The position numbers and the translations under genes were made by a program. A DNA stretch of 64,000 nt from Massilia solisilvae (lineage in GTDB: Bacteria; Pseudomonadota; Gammaproteobacteria; Burkholderiales; Burkholderiaceae_D): contig NZ_JANUGV010000003.1 of the NCBI RefSeq assembly GCF_024753215.1, positions 62,001 to 126,000 on the forward strand, given 5' to 3'. A model generated the notes under the pieces. The model worked only from the letters and a program-made list of their open reading frames with translations. It made no database searches and was not told where the DNA came from. How positions within the stretch are numbered: the stretch's first letter is position 1; each line of letters begins with the position of its first letter. Positions 53,870 through 62,134 of this stretch are shown here, in pieces.

Positions 53870-55759
53870 ATGGGCGCTTTGGAACAGCAGGTGCGCGCGG
53901 CGACCAAAACGCCGCTGATCGCGCTGCTCGGCAATCCCAACTGCGGCAAGACGGCGCTGTTCAACCGCCTGACCGGCGCGCGCCAGAAGGTCGCCAACTA
54001 CGCCGGCGTGACCATCGAGCGCAAGGAAGGCTCGTTCACCTCGCCCGGCGGACGCGCGTTCCGTGTGCTCGACCTGCCGGGCGCCTACAGCCTGTCCGCG
54101 CACACCCCGGACGAAGCGATCACGCGCGACGTGGTGGCCGGCTTGCGCAAGGGCGAACAGGCGCCGGACGCCGTGGTCTGCGTGGTCAACGCCACCAACC
54201 TGCGCCTGAACCTGCGCCTGGTGCTGGAGATCCGCCGCCTGGGCCTGCCGATGGTGCTGGCGCTGAACATGGTGGACGTGGCCAAAAAACGCGGCATCCT
54301 GATCGACACGGCCAAGCTGGAAGCGGAGCTGGGCTTCCCGGTGGTCGAGACGGTGGCGATCCAGGCCGGCGGCGAAAAGGCGCTGCTGGCGCTGCTCGAC
54401 CGCATGCCGTTCGATACCAAGCTGTCCCCCAACCCACTGGCCGCGATCGACGCGGTGCCGGTCGAGGAGACCCAGCGCGAGGTGCGCCGCATCCTGGACG
54501 AGTGCACCAGTTATGCCAACGACACCGGCAACCTGACCGAGCAGATCGACCACGTGGTGCTGCACCCGGTGGTGGGCCCGGTCATCCTGGCTGCGCTGAT
54601 GTTCCTGGTGTTCCAGGCCGTGTTCAGCTGGGCCCAGCCGCCCATGGAGCTGATCAAGAGCGGCGTGGAGGCGACCGGCGCATTCGTCGGCAACCTGCTG
54701 CCGGAGGGGCCGCTGCGCAGTCTGCTGGTGGAGGGTATCTTCGGCGGCGTCGGCACGGTGCTGCAGTTCCTGCCGCAGATCCTGATCCTGTTCTTCTTCA
54801 TCCTCGTGCTCGAGGACTGCGGCTACCTGCCGCGCGCGGCCTTTCTGCTCGACCGGCTGATGGGCGGGGTCGGACTATCGGGCCGTGCCTTCATTCCGCT
54901 GTTGTCCTCGTTCGCCTGCGCGATCCCCGGCATCATGGCTGCGCGCACGATCCAGAACCCGCGCGACCGGCTGGTCACGATCATGATCGCGCCGCTGATG
55001 ACCTGCTCGGCGCGCCTGCCCGTGTATGCCCTGATCATCGCCGCCTTCATCCCCGACCGCAAGGTGTGGGGCATGATGAACCTGCAGGGCCTGGTGCTGT
55101 TCCTGCTGTACTTTGCCGGCGTGGCCAGCGCCATGGCGGTCGCCTGGTTCATCAAGCGCACCATGGGCGCCAACCGCCAGCAGCCGCTGATGCTCGAGCT
55201 GCCGGCCTACCACTGGCCGCACCTGCACAACCTGGCGCTTGGCTTGTGGGAACGCGCGCGCATCTTCCTCACGCGGGTGGGGACGATGATCCTGACGCTG
55301 ATGGTGCTGGTCTGGTTCCTGTCGAGCTTCCCGGGTGCGCCCGAAGGCGCGACTCAGCCGCCGATCTACTACAGCATCGCCGGCATGCTGGGGCGCGCGC
55401 TGGCGGTGGTCTTCGAGCCGATCGGCTTTGGCTGGCAGATCTGCATTGCGCTGGTGCCGGGCATGGCCGCCCGTGAAGTGGCGGTGGGCGCACTGGGCAC
55501 GGTGTACGCACTGGCCGGAGGCGGCGACGACATCGCTGACGCGCTGGCGCCGGTACTGGCGCATTCGTGGTCGCTGGCCACGGCGCTGTCGCTGCTGGCG
55601 TGGTATGTGTTCGCGCCGCAGTGCATGTCCACCCTGTCGGTGGTGCGCCGCGAGACGGGCAGCGTGCGCTATTCGTTCATCATGGCTGGCTACATGTTCG
55701 CGCTGGCGTACACGGCCTCGTTCATCACCTACCGCGTCGCGCTGGCGCTGGGGGCCTGA
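53870..55759 (+). CDS. feoB: FeoB ferrous iron transporter
   Basis: 629 residues, somewhat shorter than E. coli FeoB (773). An N-terminal G domain has GNPNCGKT (21-28), DLPGAYSL and the G4 motif NMVD; a GDI-like spacer follows. From about 230 there are polytopic membrane segments with two Gate domains (LEDCGYLPRAAFLLDRLMGGVGLSGRAFIPLLSSFACAIPGIMAARTI; GTMILTLMVLVWFLSSFPG) and the final YVFAPQCMSTLSVVRRETGS segment with its Cys. Imports Fe2+ into the cytoplasm. It abuts feoA and precedes a small Cys-rich membrane protein. Confidence 0.95.
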   Translation: MGALEQQVRAATKTPLIALLGNPNCGKTALFNRLTGARQKVANYAGVTIERKEGSFTSPGGRAFRVLDLPGAYSLSAHTPDEAITRDVVAGLRKGEQAPDAVVCVVNATNLRLNLRLVLEIRRLGLPMVLALNMVDVAKKRGILIDTAKLEAELGFPVVETVAIQAGGEKALLALLDRMPFDTKLSPNPLAAIDAVPVEETQREVRRILDECTSYANDTGNLTEQIDHVVLHPVVGPVILAALMFLVFQAVFSWAQPPMELIKSGVEATGAFVGNLLPEGPLRSLLVEGIFGGVGTVLQFLPQILILFFFILVLEDCGYLPRAAFLLDRLMGGVGLSGRAFIPLLSSFACAIPGIMAARTIQNPRDRLVTIMIAPLMTCSARLPVYALIIAAFIPDRKVWGMMNLQGLVLFLLYFAGVASAMAVAWFIKRTMGANRQQPLMLELPAYHWPHLHNLALGLWERARIFLTRVGTMILTLMVLVWFLSSFPGAPEGATQPPIYYSIAGMLGRALAVVFEPIGFGWQICIALVPGMAAREVAVGALGTVYALAGGGDDIADALAPVLAHSWSLATALSLLAWYVFAPQCMSTLSVVRRETGSVRYSFIMAGYMFALAYTASFITYRVALALGA

Positions 55760-55760
55760 G

Positions 55761-56039
55761 ATGGTGCAGCAGCTGATCGTCGCCGTCATCGTGCTGGTTG
55801 CCGCTGCGTTTGCGGCGCGCAAGTACATGCCGGCCGCGCTGAAGCGGCGGATCGTGTACCTGCTCAACGGGCGCGGCACCAGGCAGTCGCGGTTGGCGCG
55901 CTGGTTCGATACCGATGCCGGTTGCGGCAGCAGCAGCGGCAGCGGCAGCGATTGCAGCAGCTGCCATGCGTGCGATACCAGCGAGCCGGCGCCGCCTGCG
56001 GGCAAGCACCGCGTCATCAAGCTCCACGTCGACCGGTAG
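55761..56039 (+). CDS. FeoB-associated Cys-rich small membrane protein
   Basis: 92 residues starting 1 base after the feoB stop. One N-terminal membrane segment (MVQQLIVAVIVLVAAAFAARKYM), a basic stretch (LKRRIVYLLNGRGTRQSRLARWF), then a Ser/Gly-rich linker and a Cys cluster C-x8-C-x2-C-x2-C (GCGSSSGSGSDCSSCHACD). It occupies the place of FeoC. Small membrane proteins with Cys-rich tails after feoB are known as FeoB-associated or DUF6587-like; the role is unproven. The Cys cluster could bind iron or an Fe-S cluster. Confidence 0.8.
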   Translation: MVQQLIVAVIVLVAAAFAARKYMPAALKRRIVYLLNGRGTRQSRLARWFDTDAGCGSSSGSGSDCSSCHACDTSEPAPPAGKHRVIKLHVDR

Positions 56040-56168
56040 GGTGGGCTCCTGAGCCCACGCTACGGCCAATCACGCGCCGCCTGGACGCGTGGGCAGACAA
56101 GCTGCCCACCCTACGTGAGCCGCTGTTGTTCTCGTAGCGTGGGCGGGTCTGCCGCCCACGCGTTCAGG
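56036..56168. repeat. Family 2 palindromic repeat, compound copy
   Basis: Several arms in a row: GTAGGGTGGGCTCCTGAGCC-CACGC, then GGACGCGTGGGCAG-ACAAG-CTGCCCACCC-TACG, then GTAGCGTGGGCGGGTCTGCC-GCCCACGCG. It forms at least three nested or tandem hairpins between the feo operon and the convergent gene at 56179. Confidence 0.8.
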
Positions 56169-56178
56169 TCACGCCAGA

Positions 56179-56535
56179 TCAGTCGCTCACGACGTGCCAC
56201 ATGTCCTTGACCTTGTCGCCCTTCTTGTCGCCCGGGCTCTTGTCCTTTGAGAACGTGTACAGCGGCTTGCCCTTGTAGGTGAGCTGCTTGGTGCCGTCCT
56301 CGCGCGTGATCGATGAATAAGGCGACTCGAGCGTGGCGCTGCCGGCCGCAACCGGCGGCCAGTTCTCGGCGCACTGTCCGGTGCAGGTGCTCTTGCCGCC
56401 CTTGTCCTGGTCGAAGGTGTACACCGTCATGCCCTTGGCATCGACCAGCATGCCGTCGGATTTGTGCACCGGCGGGTCGGCGGCCAGCGCGGGCGCGGCC
56501 AGCAGCACGGCGAGGATGAAGCTGAGTGATTTCAT
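56179..56535 (-). CDS. Secreted protein of the COG4315 (YxFxxD repeat) family
   Basis: 118 residues with a signal peptide (MKSLSFILAVLLAAPALA). Two copies of the family repeat: GMTVYTFDQDKGGKSTCTGQCAENWPP and GKPLYTFSKDKSPGDKKGD. The two Cys in CTGQC may form a disulfide. COG4315 proteins are small predicted lipoproteins or exported proteins of unknown function found in many bacteria; this one lacks a lipobox. Single gene. Confidence 0.85.
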   Translation of the reverse strand: MKSLSFILAVLLAAPALAADPPVHKSDGMLVDAKGMTVYTFDQDKGGKSTCTGQCAENWPPVAAGSATLESPYSSITREDGTKQLTYKGKPLYTFSKDKSPGDKKGDKVKDMWHVVSD

Positions 56536-56572
56536 GGCAATCTCCTGAACACATCAACTCTGCCAGCCGATT

Positions 56573-57448
56573 CTAGCGCAGCCCCAGTTTTTCCATCAGC
56601 TTGCGTGCGTCAAACGGAGCGTGCACCTTGATGTCGTTGTCGAAGTAACAGAACAGGTCGCGTTTGGCGCGCCGGGGCGGCGCCTTGCTCGAAGCCAGCT
56701 GCGCATCCTCGGGCTGGCCGCCGCCGGTCCAGGCACGGATGCGCGCGGCCCAGCGTTCCAGCGCTTCGTCGCTGTAGCCGCTGGCGTACAGCTCCTTGTC
56801 GCCATGCAGGCGCAGGTACATGAAGTCGGCCGTCACGTCCTCCATGTACGGCCACTTGCCGGCCGTGTCCGCGACGACCAGCGCGATCTTGTATTTGCGC
56901 AAGAGCGCGATGAAGTCCGGGTCGCGAAAGCGTTCGTGGCGTACCTCCACCGCGTGCCGCATCGGTCGCTTGGGGCCAGCGTCGAGCGAGGTGCGGCCTT
57001 CCATGCGCGGCTCGTAGTGGCGGGCCCGTGCCAGCGCCTCGTCGGTGTCGTGCGGCAGCAGGGCGAGGAAGCGCTCCATGCGCTCGCGCTCGTACTGGAA
57101 GTTGGGCGGGAATTGCCACAGGAACGGGCCGAGCTTCTCGCGCAGTTCGAACACGCCCGATGCCAGCACGTTGGCTACCGGCCCCTCGGGCTCGCGCAGG
57201 CGCAGGATGTGGGTGAGGAAGCGGTTGCCCTTGACCGAGAACACGAAGCCGGGCGGGGTGGCCGCGTACCAGGCGGCGTAGCTTTCGGGCCGCTGCAGCG
57301 AGTAGAACGAGCCGTTGATTTCGATGGTCGGCAGCTGGCGCGAGGCGTATTCGAGCTCGCGGTGCTGCGCCAGGCCCTCGGGGTAGAACACGCCGCGCCA
57401 GGGCTCGTAACGCCAGCCGGAAATGCCGATGTAGATTGCGCCGCCCAT
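56573..57448 (-). CDS. DUF72 (YecE-like) protein
   Basis: 291 residues. TIM-barrel family protein: YIGISGWRYEPWRGVFYP, EINGSFYSLQRPESYAAWYAATPPGFVFSVKGNRFLTH, LGPFLWQFPPNF, AVEVRHERF and ADFMYLRLHGDKELYASGYSDEALERWA. The DUF72 family is structurally related to endonuclease IV-type barrels; its enzymatic activity is not established. The start is the first ATG. Upstream is a family 1 repeat shared with the CocE-type gene. Confidence 0.88.
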   Translation of the reverse strand: MGGAIYIGISGWRYEPWRGVFYPEGLAQHRELEYASRQLPTIEINGSFYSLQRPESYAAWYAATPPGFVFSVKGNRFLTHILRLREPEGPVANVLASGVFELREKLGPFLWQFPPNFQYERERMERFLALLPHDTDEALARARHYEPRMEGRTSLDAGPKRPMRHAVEVRHERFRDPDFIALLRKYKIALVVADTAGKWPYMEDVTADFMYLRLHGDKELYASGYSDEALERWAARIRAWTGGGQPEDAQLASSKAPPRRAKRDLFCYFDNDIKVHAPFDARKLMEKLGLR

Positions 57449-57522
57449 GATGGCGAAGGATAGCGCGGCGGGCAGTTTGGTTCCGTGTGGTGGCGAACGG
57501 AGCTGGGATTGTTAGCGCTAAC

Positions 57523-57631
57523 CCGTCGTCCCCGCGAAGGCGGGGACCCATGCTGAGCTTGCTGGCCTGCTGCGATTAACCGTGCCTCGGCGCAACTGCT
57601 CTATGGGTCCCCGCCTGCGCGGGGACGACGA
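57523..57631. repeat. Family 1 palindromic repeat
   Basis: Left arm CCGTCGTCCCCGCGAAGGCG with CCCATGCTGAG; right arm CTATGGGTCCCCGCCTGCG followed by CGGGGACGACG. It lies between the CocE-type gene end and the DUF72 gene start (both minus strand). Confidence 0.85.
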
Positions 57632-57646
57632 GGTTTGATGTTGCGG

Positions 57647-59551
57647 TTACTTTACGACCGGCAGCTCGATCGCCGATTCCATCCCCGGCGCGTGGTAGAT
57701 GCGCTGGGTCGCCTTCTTGTAGTCCTGCGGCTTGGCGTAGAAGATGTTGGGGACGAAGGTCTGCGGGTTGCGGTCGTACAGCGGGAACCAGCTCGACTGG
57801 ATCTGCACCATCACCCGGTGGCCCGGCAGGAACACGTGGTCCACGTTCGGCAGGGCAAAGCGGTAGCGCTCGACCTTGTTCGAGGCAATCGCATGCGGCT
57901 TGTCGAAGCCGTCCTTGTAGCGCCCGCGGAAGATGTCCATCGCGATCGCCAGCTGGTAGCCGCCCATCTCGGGCTGGCGCGCCACCTCGTCCGGGTACAC
58001 GTCGATCAGCTTGACCACCCAGTCCACGTCGCTGCCGCTGGTGGCGGCGAACAGGTTCACCATCGGCTGGCCCGCCAGCTGCAGCGGCGCCTTGAGCGGC
58101 TCGCTCACGTAGGTCAGCACGTCCGGACGGTCGGAGTACGGACGCTGGTCGGCCACCAGCCATGGGCGCCACACGTTGCCGTCGCCCATGCGCACCGGGC
58201 GCTGCACGAACGGCACCGGCTTGGCCGGGTCGGACACGTATTCGTCGAACTGCTGCTGGCCGGCCGGCTTGTTGAACGACAGGTGCTGGCCCGGCTCCAG
58301 GTACAGCGGCGTGGACGCCGGCGCCAGCGGCCACTTGTCCAGGCGCCGCCAGCGGTTCGGGCCGGTCTGGTACGACAGCACCGGCGGGGTGTCGAACCTG
58401 GGCGCGCCGTCGCGCAGGTACTGGTCGAAGAACGGCAGCATGTAGTCGCGGCGGAATTCGGCGGCGGTGTCGCCGGTCCACTTGAGCGGGCCCAGGCTCG
58501 AGCCGTCGCCATTGACCTGGCTGTGGCGCCACGGGCCCACCACCAGGAAGTTCATGTTGTTGTCCTTGTCCTTCGGCTCCAGCGCCGCGTAGGTGGCGTA
58601 GGCGCCGTAGATGTCTTCCTGGTCCCAGCGGCCCACCAGCGTCATGGTCGGCACCTTCAGGTCGCGCTTGCCCAGGATCTTGTCCAGCGCCTGCTCCTGC
58701 CAATACACGTCATAGGCCGGGTGCTCGAAGATCTTCCTGGTGAAGTTCAGCTGGTCCAGCCCGTACTGGTGTGCAAAGTCCGAGGCCGAACCGGCGCGCA
58801 GGAACGCGTCGTAGTCGTCGTAGATGCCGGTGGCGATCTCCACGCCCTTGCCGCGCGCGGCGTTCTGGCTGGCGATGTAGCCCAGGTTCGATTCGCGGAA
58901 GGCGCCGTTGTGGAACCAGTCGTCGCCGCGCCAGCCGTCCACCATGGGGCTCATCGGCACGGCGGCCTTCAGCGCCGGGTGCGGGTCCACCAGCGCCATC
59001 AGCACCGTGAAGCCTTCGTACGACGAGCCGACCATGCCCACCTTGCCGTTGGACTGCGGCAGGTTCTTGACCAGCCAGTCGATGGTGTCCCAGGCGTCGG
59101 TCGAGTGGTCCACCGCCGTGTTGTTCAGCGCGCCGCGCAGCGGGCGGGTCATCACGTAGTCGCCTTCCGAGCCGTACTTGCCGCGCACGTCCTGGTATAC
59201 GCGAATGTAGCCGTGCTCGATGAAGGCGTCATCCGCGTCGCCCAGCAGCGAGGCGATGTGCGGGCTCTCCATGCGCTCGGCGCGCTTGGAGGCGTTGTAC
59301 GGGGTGCGGGTCAGCATGATCGGCGCGTGCTGCGCGCCCTTCGGGATCACGATCACGGTATGCAGCTTGACGCCGTCGCGCATCGGGATCATCACTTCCT
59401 GCTTCACGTAGTCGGCCTCGGGCAGCGTCGCCGTGAACTTGGTGGCCGGGATGTCCGGCGCCATGTACGGGGTCTGGGCGAGCGCCGGCTGGAACAGGGC
59501 AGCGAGCAGGAAGGGGAGGGCGGACAGCTTCAGCGTGCTTCGGCGGGGCAT
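57647..59551 (-). CDS. CocE/NonD-family (S15) hydrolase
   Basis: 634 residues with a signal peptide (LSALPFLLAALFQPALAQ). An alpha/beta-hydrolase of the X-Pro dipeptidyl-peptidase/cocaine esterase/glutaryl acylase family: RDGVKLHTVIVIPKGAQ, DVRGKYGSEGDY, nucleophile Ser177 in GSSYEG, and a C-terminal jelly-roll domain (GHRVMVQIQSSWFPLYDRNPQTF). Start after GGAGAACCCG. Secreted esterase, acylase or peptidase; the substrate cannot be read from sequence. Confidence 0.9.
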   Translation of the reverse strand: MPRRSTLKLSALPFLLAALFQPALAQTPYMAPDIPATKFTATLPEADYVKQEVMIPMRDGVKLHTVIVIPKGAQHAPIMLTRTPYNASKRAERMESPHIASLLGDADDAFIEHGYIRVYQDVRGKYGSEGDYVMTRPLRGALNNTAVDHSTDAWDTIDWLVKNLPQSNGKVGMVGSSYEGFTVLMALVDPHPALKAAVPMSPMVDGWRGDDWFHNGAFRESNLGYIASQNAARGKGVEIATGIYDDYDAFLRAGSASDFAHQYGLDQLNFTRKIFEHPAYDVYWQEQALDKILGKRDLKVPTMTLVGRWDQEDIYGAYATYAALEPKDKDNNMNFLVVGPWRHSQVNGDGSSLGPLKWTGDTAAEFRRDYMLPFFDQYLRDGAPRFDTPPVLSYQTGPNRWRRLDKWPLAPASTPLYLEPGQHLSFNKPAGQQQFDEYVSDPAKPVPFVQRPVRMGDGNVWRPWLVADQRPYSDRPDVLTYVSEPLKAPLQLAGQPMVNLFAATSGSDVDWVVKLIDVYPDEVARQPEMGGYQLAIAMDIFRGRYKDGFDKPHAIASNKVERYRFALPNVDHVFLPGHRVMVQIQSSWFPLYDRNPQTFVPNIFYAKPQDYKKATQRIYHAPGMESAIELPVVK

Positions 59552-59721
59552 CGGGTTCTCCACATATTCGTTTGAATGTTGATGCAACTTTGCAAAAAGT
59601 TGCCGTTGCGCATAGTACACCGAACCCAAAAAGCATGGGTAGCGCACGCGAGCGCTGTCTTTGCACGGGAGCACTGACGAGTGATAATGCAAAACTGCAT
59701 CCACCACATCCACCACACCAC

Positions 59722-60495
59722 ATGGGCAAGCTGCTTGCGATCGATGGCCTGAACATCGTGCGCCGCGTGTACGAGGCCAGTCCCGAGCCGGACTCGGACC
59801 TGAAGGCGGGGATCGCGCTGCGCCATGCGTTTTCGTCGTTCCGCAACCTGCTCGAGGCGCACCAGCCCACCCACGTGCTGGCCGCGTTCGACCATGGCGG
59901 GCCGACCTGGCGCCACGCGCTCTATCCGCGCTACCGCGAGCACCGCGCGCCGATGCCGTCGTACCTGCGCGATGCGCTGCCCGAGTTCCACCAGTCGCTT
60001 GCGCGCGTGGGCGTGCGCGCGGTGACGGTGCCGGAGGTGGAGGCCGACGACGTGATCGGCACCGGCGTACTGCGCTGGCTGGCCGAGGGGCGCGGCGAAG
60101 CGGTGGTGGCCACCACCGACAAGGACCTGCACGCCTTGATCGCGCACGGCGCGCTGGTGTGGGACCATTTCAAGGGCGAGTGGCACGACGACGCGTGGGT
60201 GCGCCAGCGTTTTGGCGTGGCCAGCGAGCGCCTGCACGACCTGCTGGCGCTGATGGGCGACGCCACCGACGGCGTGCCCGGCGTGTCCAAGGTCGGCATG
60301 AAGACGGCCGCCCGGCTGCTCAACGCCTACGGCGACCTGGACGCGGTGATGGCCGGCGCCGGCATCCTCAAAACCCCACTTGGAGAGAGGTTAAGGGCCG
60401 AGCGTGAGATACTCTATCTTTCGCGCCGGCTGGTCGAGCTCAAGACCGACGTCCGGTTGGGCGTGACGTGGAACATGCTGGCATACGAAGTGTAA
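59722..60495 (+). CDS. 5'-3' exonuclease / flap endonuclease, Xni-like
   Basis: 257 residues, the size of E. coli Xni (ExoIX) rather than the N-terminal domain of Pol I. Metal-site motifs: LLAIDGLNIVRR, AAFDHGGPTWRH, EVEADDVIGTG, VVATTDKDL and LMGDATDGVPGVSKVGMKTAARLL (helix-3-turn-helix DNA-binding). Start ATG chosen at MGKLLAIDGLN, the conserved N-terminus; the open frame from 59572 is not used. It precedes the small receiver gene by 15 bases. Confidence 0.88.
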   Translation: MGKLLAIDGLNIVRRVYEASPEPDSDLKAGIALRHAFSSFRNLLEAHQPTHVLAAFDHGGPTWRHALYPRYREHRAPMPSYLRDALPEFHQSLARVGVRAVTVPEVEADDVIGTGVLRWLAEGRGEAVVATTDKDLHALIAHGALVWDHFKGEWHDDAWVRQRFGVASERLHDLLALMGDATDGVPGVSKVGMKTAARLLNAYGDLDAVMAGAGILKTPLGERLRAEREILYLSRRLVELKTDVRLGVTWNMLAYEV

Positions 60496-60510
60496 AGACA
60501 GGGGAGGCAG

Positions 60511-60900
60511 ATGCTCAAGGCGGTGATTGTGGATTCGAACGCGATTTCGCGCGGGCTGTTGAATACGGTGCTGACCGACGGCAGCTACAACGTGGTCGGC
60601 CAGACGCATACCGGCCCGCAGGGGCTGGCGCTGGCGATCAAGCACCAGGCGCATTTCGTCTGCATCGCGCGCGAGCAGGTGGAGGACGGCAGCCAGGTGG
60701 TCGAGCAGTTGCGCGAGCAGCTGCCCAAGGCGCTCATCTTCATGGTGTCGGGCACGCTGGACGCGCCCACCATTCAGGCCTCGGTGGCGCGCGGTGTGCA
60801 CGGTTTCATCGTCAAGCCGTTCAAGGCCGATGCGGTGCTGCGCACGATCCGTAATACCGTGATCGCGGTCGTCAAGAAGCACCAGGCGGCGGCGAGCTAG
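60511..60900 (+). CDS. Single-domain receiver-like protein lacking the phospho-acceptor Asp
   Basis: 129 residues with a CheY-like fold: VIVDSNAISRGLLNTVL at the N-terminus (acidic Asp8), Ser80 in MVSG, and Lys102 in IVKPF. At the place of the phosphorylated Asp after beta-strand 3 the sequence reads HFVCIAREQVEDG, which puts Ala53 there. It therefore looks like a pseudo-receiver that is controlled by something other than phosphorylation, or that works only by binding. Strong GGGGAGG precedes the start. The stop overlaps that of the convergent gene (CTAG). Confidence 0.83.
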   Translation: MLKAVIVDSNAISRGLLNTVLTDGSYNVVGQTHTGPQGLALAIKHQAHFVCIAREQVEDGSQVVEQLREQLPKALIFMVSGTLDAPTIQASVARGVHGFIVKPFKADAVLRTIRNTVIAVVKKHQAAAS

Positions 60901-61589
60901 GGCCGGGCCATCGGCTGCGGCGGCATCGCCTGCTGCGGCGGCCCCCAGCTATCGATCTCGCGTCGCGTCAAAGGTTCGGGCCGCGTCATGCCGATTCGGC
61001 CCGCCACCTTCGGGGTTTGCGCATCGCCGTCCATCCGGTATTCGATCACTCCCGCTTCAAGCGCTTTCCAGGCAGAGACCGCGACGCCATCCGGTCCTAT
61101 CCTGACCAAGCGTTCGGATGGCGCCGGGAGCAGGCTGGCTGGGCCGGCCGGAAAGGCCATGTGCAGGGCGAATAGTGGAATCGCGGCCCCTTCGAGGAAC
61201 ATGAAGAAGGGGTTGCGGCTGAACTCCAGTTCTTGCCCGGATAATCCGAAGTACAGCGGTGCCAGCTGCGGACCTGCCATTAACATCCGCTGGAGCTTCC
61301 CGGCAGTTGCGATTTCGGCGAGATAATCGCCATTGCTGTAGCGAGTGAGCCGGCTCACCTTGCCGTTTGCGCGCATCTCGATTATCCCGAAGCTCCCCCA
61401 ATGGCCAACTGAGCCCACCCACATCGCGTCGGCTGTGGCGCGAGCCGGCGTGGCAGGCTTGGCGTTAACTGACTGGGCGCGGGCGGGCGGCGGCGCAGCC
61501 CACAGGAGCGCGATCTGAAGCAGCCCGGCAAACAGCGCGATGGACGCCGGCGGGGTGTGACGCAACGATATTTGTCGTTGGAAGTGCAT
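60897..61589 (-). CDS. Exported protein of unknown function
   Basis: 230 residues with a signal peptide (SIALFAGLLQIALLWAAPPPARA). Not recognised. The body has beta-rich blocks: VGSVGHWGSFGIIEMRANGKVSRLTRYSNGDYLAEI and RLVRIGPDGVAVSAWKALEAGVIEYRMDG, and a Pro/Met-rich tail. It is convergent with the receiver gene (stops overlap by the palindrome CTAG), and its start faces the heptanucleotide array. Confidence 0.6.
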   Translation of the reverse strand: MHFQRQISLRHTPPASIALFAGLLQIALLWAAPPPARAQSVNAKPATPARATADAMWVGSVGHWGSFGIIEMRANGKVSRLTRYSNGDYLAEIATAGKLQRMLMAGPQLAPLYFGLSGQELEFSRNPFFMFLEGAAIPLFALHMAFPAGPASLLPAPSERLVRIGPDGVAVSAWKALEAGVIEYRMDGDAQTPKVAGRIGMTRPEPLTRREIDSWGPPQQAMPPQPMARP

Positions 61590-61670
61590 GCAAGATTCCC
61601 CTATGCCGAATGGTCGATGCTTGCTATACGGCTGCGGCCAATTTTAACAGCGGCTGGCAGCTGCCTGACA

Positions 61671-61955
61671 GCAGGTGGGTAGCGGGCAGCGGGTAGCGGG
61701 TAGCGGCAGGCAGGCGTAGGCAGCAGGCAGCGGGCAGCGGGCAGCAGGCAGCAGGCAGCGGGCAGCAGGCAGCGGGCAGCGGGCAGCGGGCAGCGGGCAG
61801 CGGGCAGCGGGCAGCGGGCAGCGGCAGCGGGCAGCGGGCAGCGGGCAGCGGGCAGCGGCAGCGGGCAGCAGGCAGCGGGCTGCAGGCAGCAGGCGGCAGG
61901 TGGCAGGCGGCAGGCGGCAGGCGGCAGGCGGCAGGCGGCAGGCGGCAGGCGGCCA
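61671..61955. repeat. Heptanucleotide minisatellite (about 40 units)
   Basis: Tandem 7-mers: GGGCAGC dominates from 61680 to about 61880, mixed with AGGCAGC and GGGTAGC; the right end (about 61900-61955) is nearly pure AGGCGGC. A few 6-base units (GGCAGC) shift the frame. On the plus strand GGG tracts every 7 bases with CAGC loops satisfy the G-quadruplex pattern. All three minus-strand frames are open over the array (LPAARCP-type peptides) only because the unit is seven bases. The 545-base gap from 61590 to 62134 holds this array and the phased repeats at 62039. Confidence 0.9.
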
Positions 61956-62038
61956 GCGGCCGGTCGGTCGGCCTGGCCGGGAGGGCGGGGTTGGCGGCGA
62001 CGGAACTGCCGCATTCGTTCTCTTTTGTGCTGCACATC

Positions 62039-62134
62039 GTGTCTCTTCGTGTCTCTTTGCGTCTCCATTGAACTCATCAATTGAAATAAGGTCGAAAGAG
62101 ATAGAACGAGACACAACGCGACAGGAGAACGAGA
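62039..62134 (+). promoter_or_regulatory. 10-bp phased GTCTC repeats with complementary GAGAC repeats at the start codon
   Basis: GTGTCTCTTC, GTGTCTCTTT and GCGTCTCCAT follow each other at 62039-62068 in exact 10-base register. Downstream, 62094-62123 has GAAAGAGATA, GAACGAGACA and CAACGCGACA in the same register, running into the ribosome-binding AGGAGAACGAG. The two blocks are imperfect inverted complements (about 16 of 20 positions, including two seven-base perfect runs). Same architecture as at 39161-39290. Confidence 0.6.

Noticed and set aside
61671..61955. CRISPR array
   Set aside because: The units are contiguous 7-mers with no spacers and no cas genes nearby.
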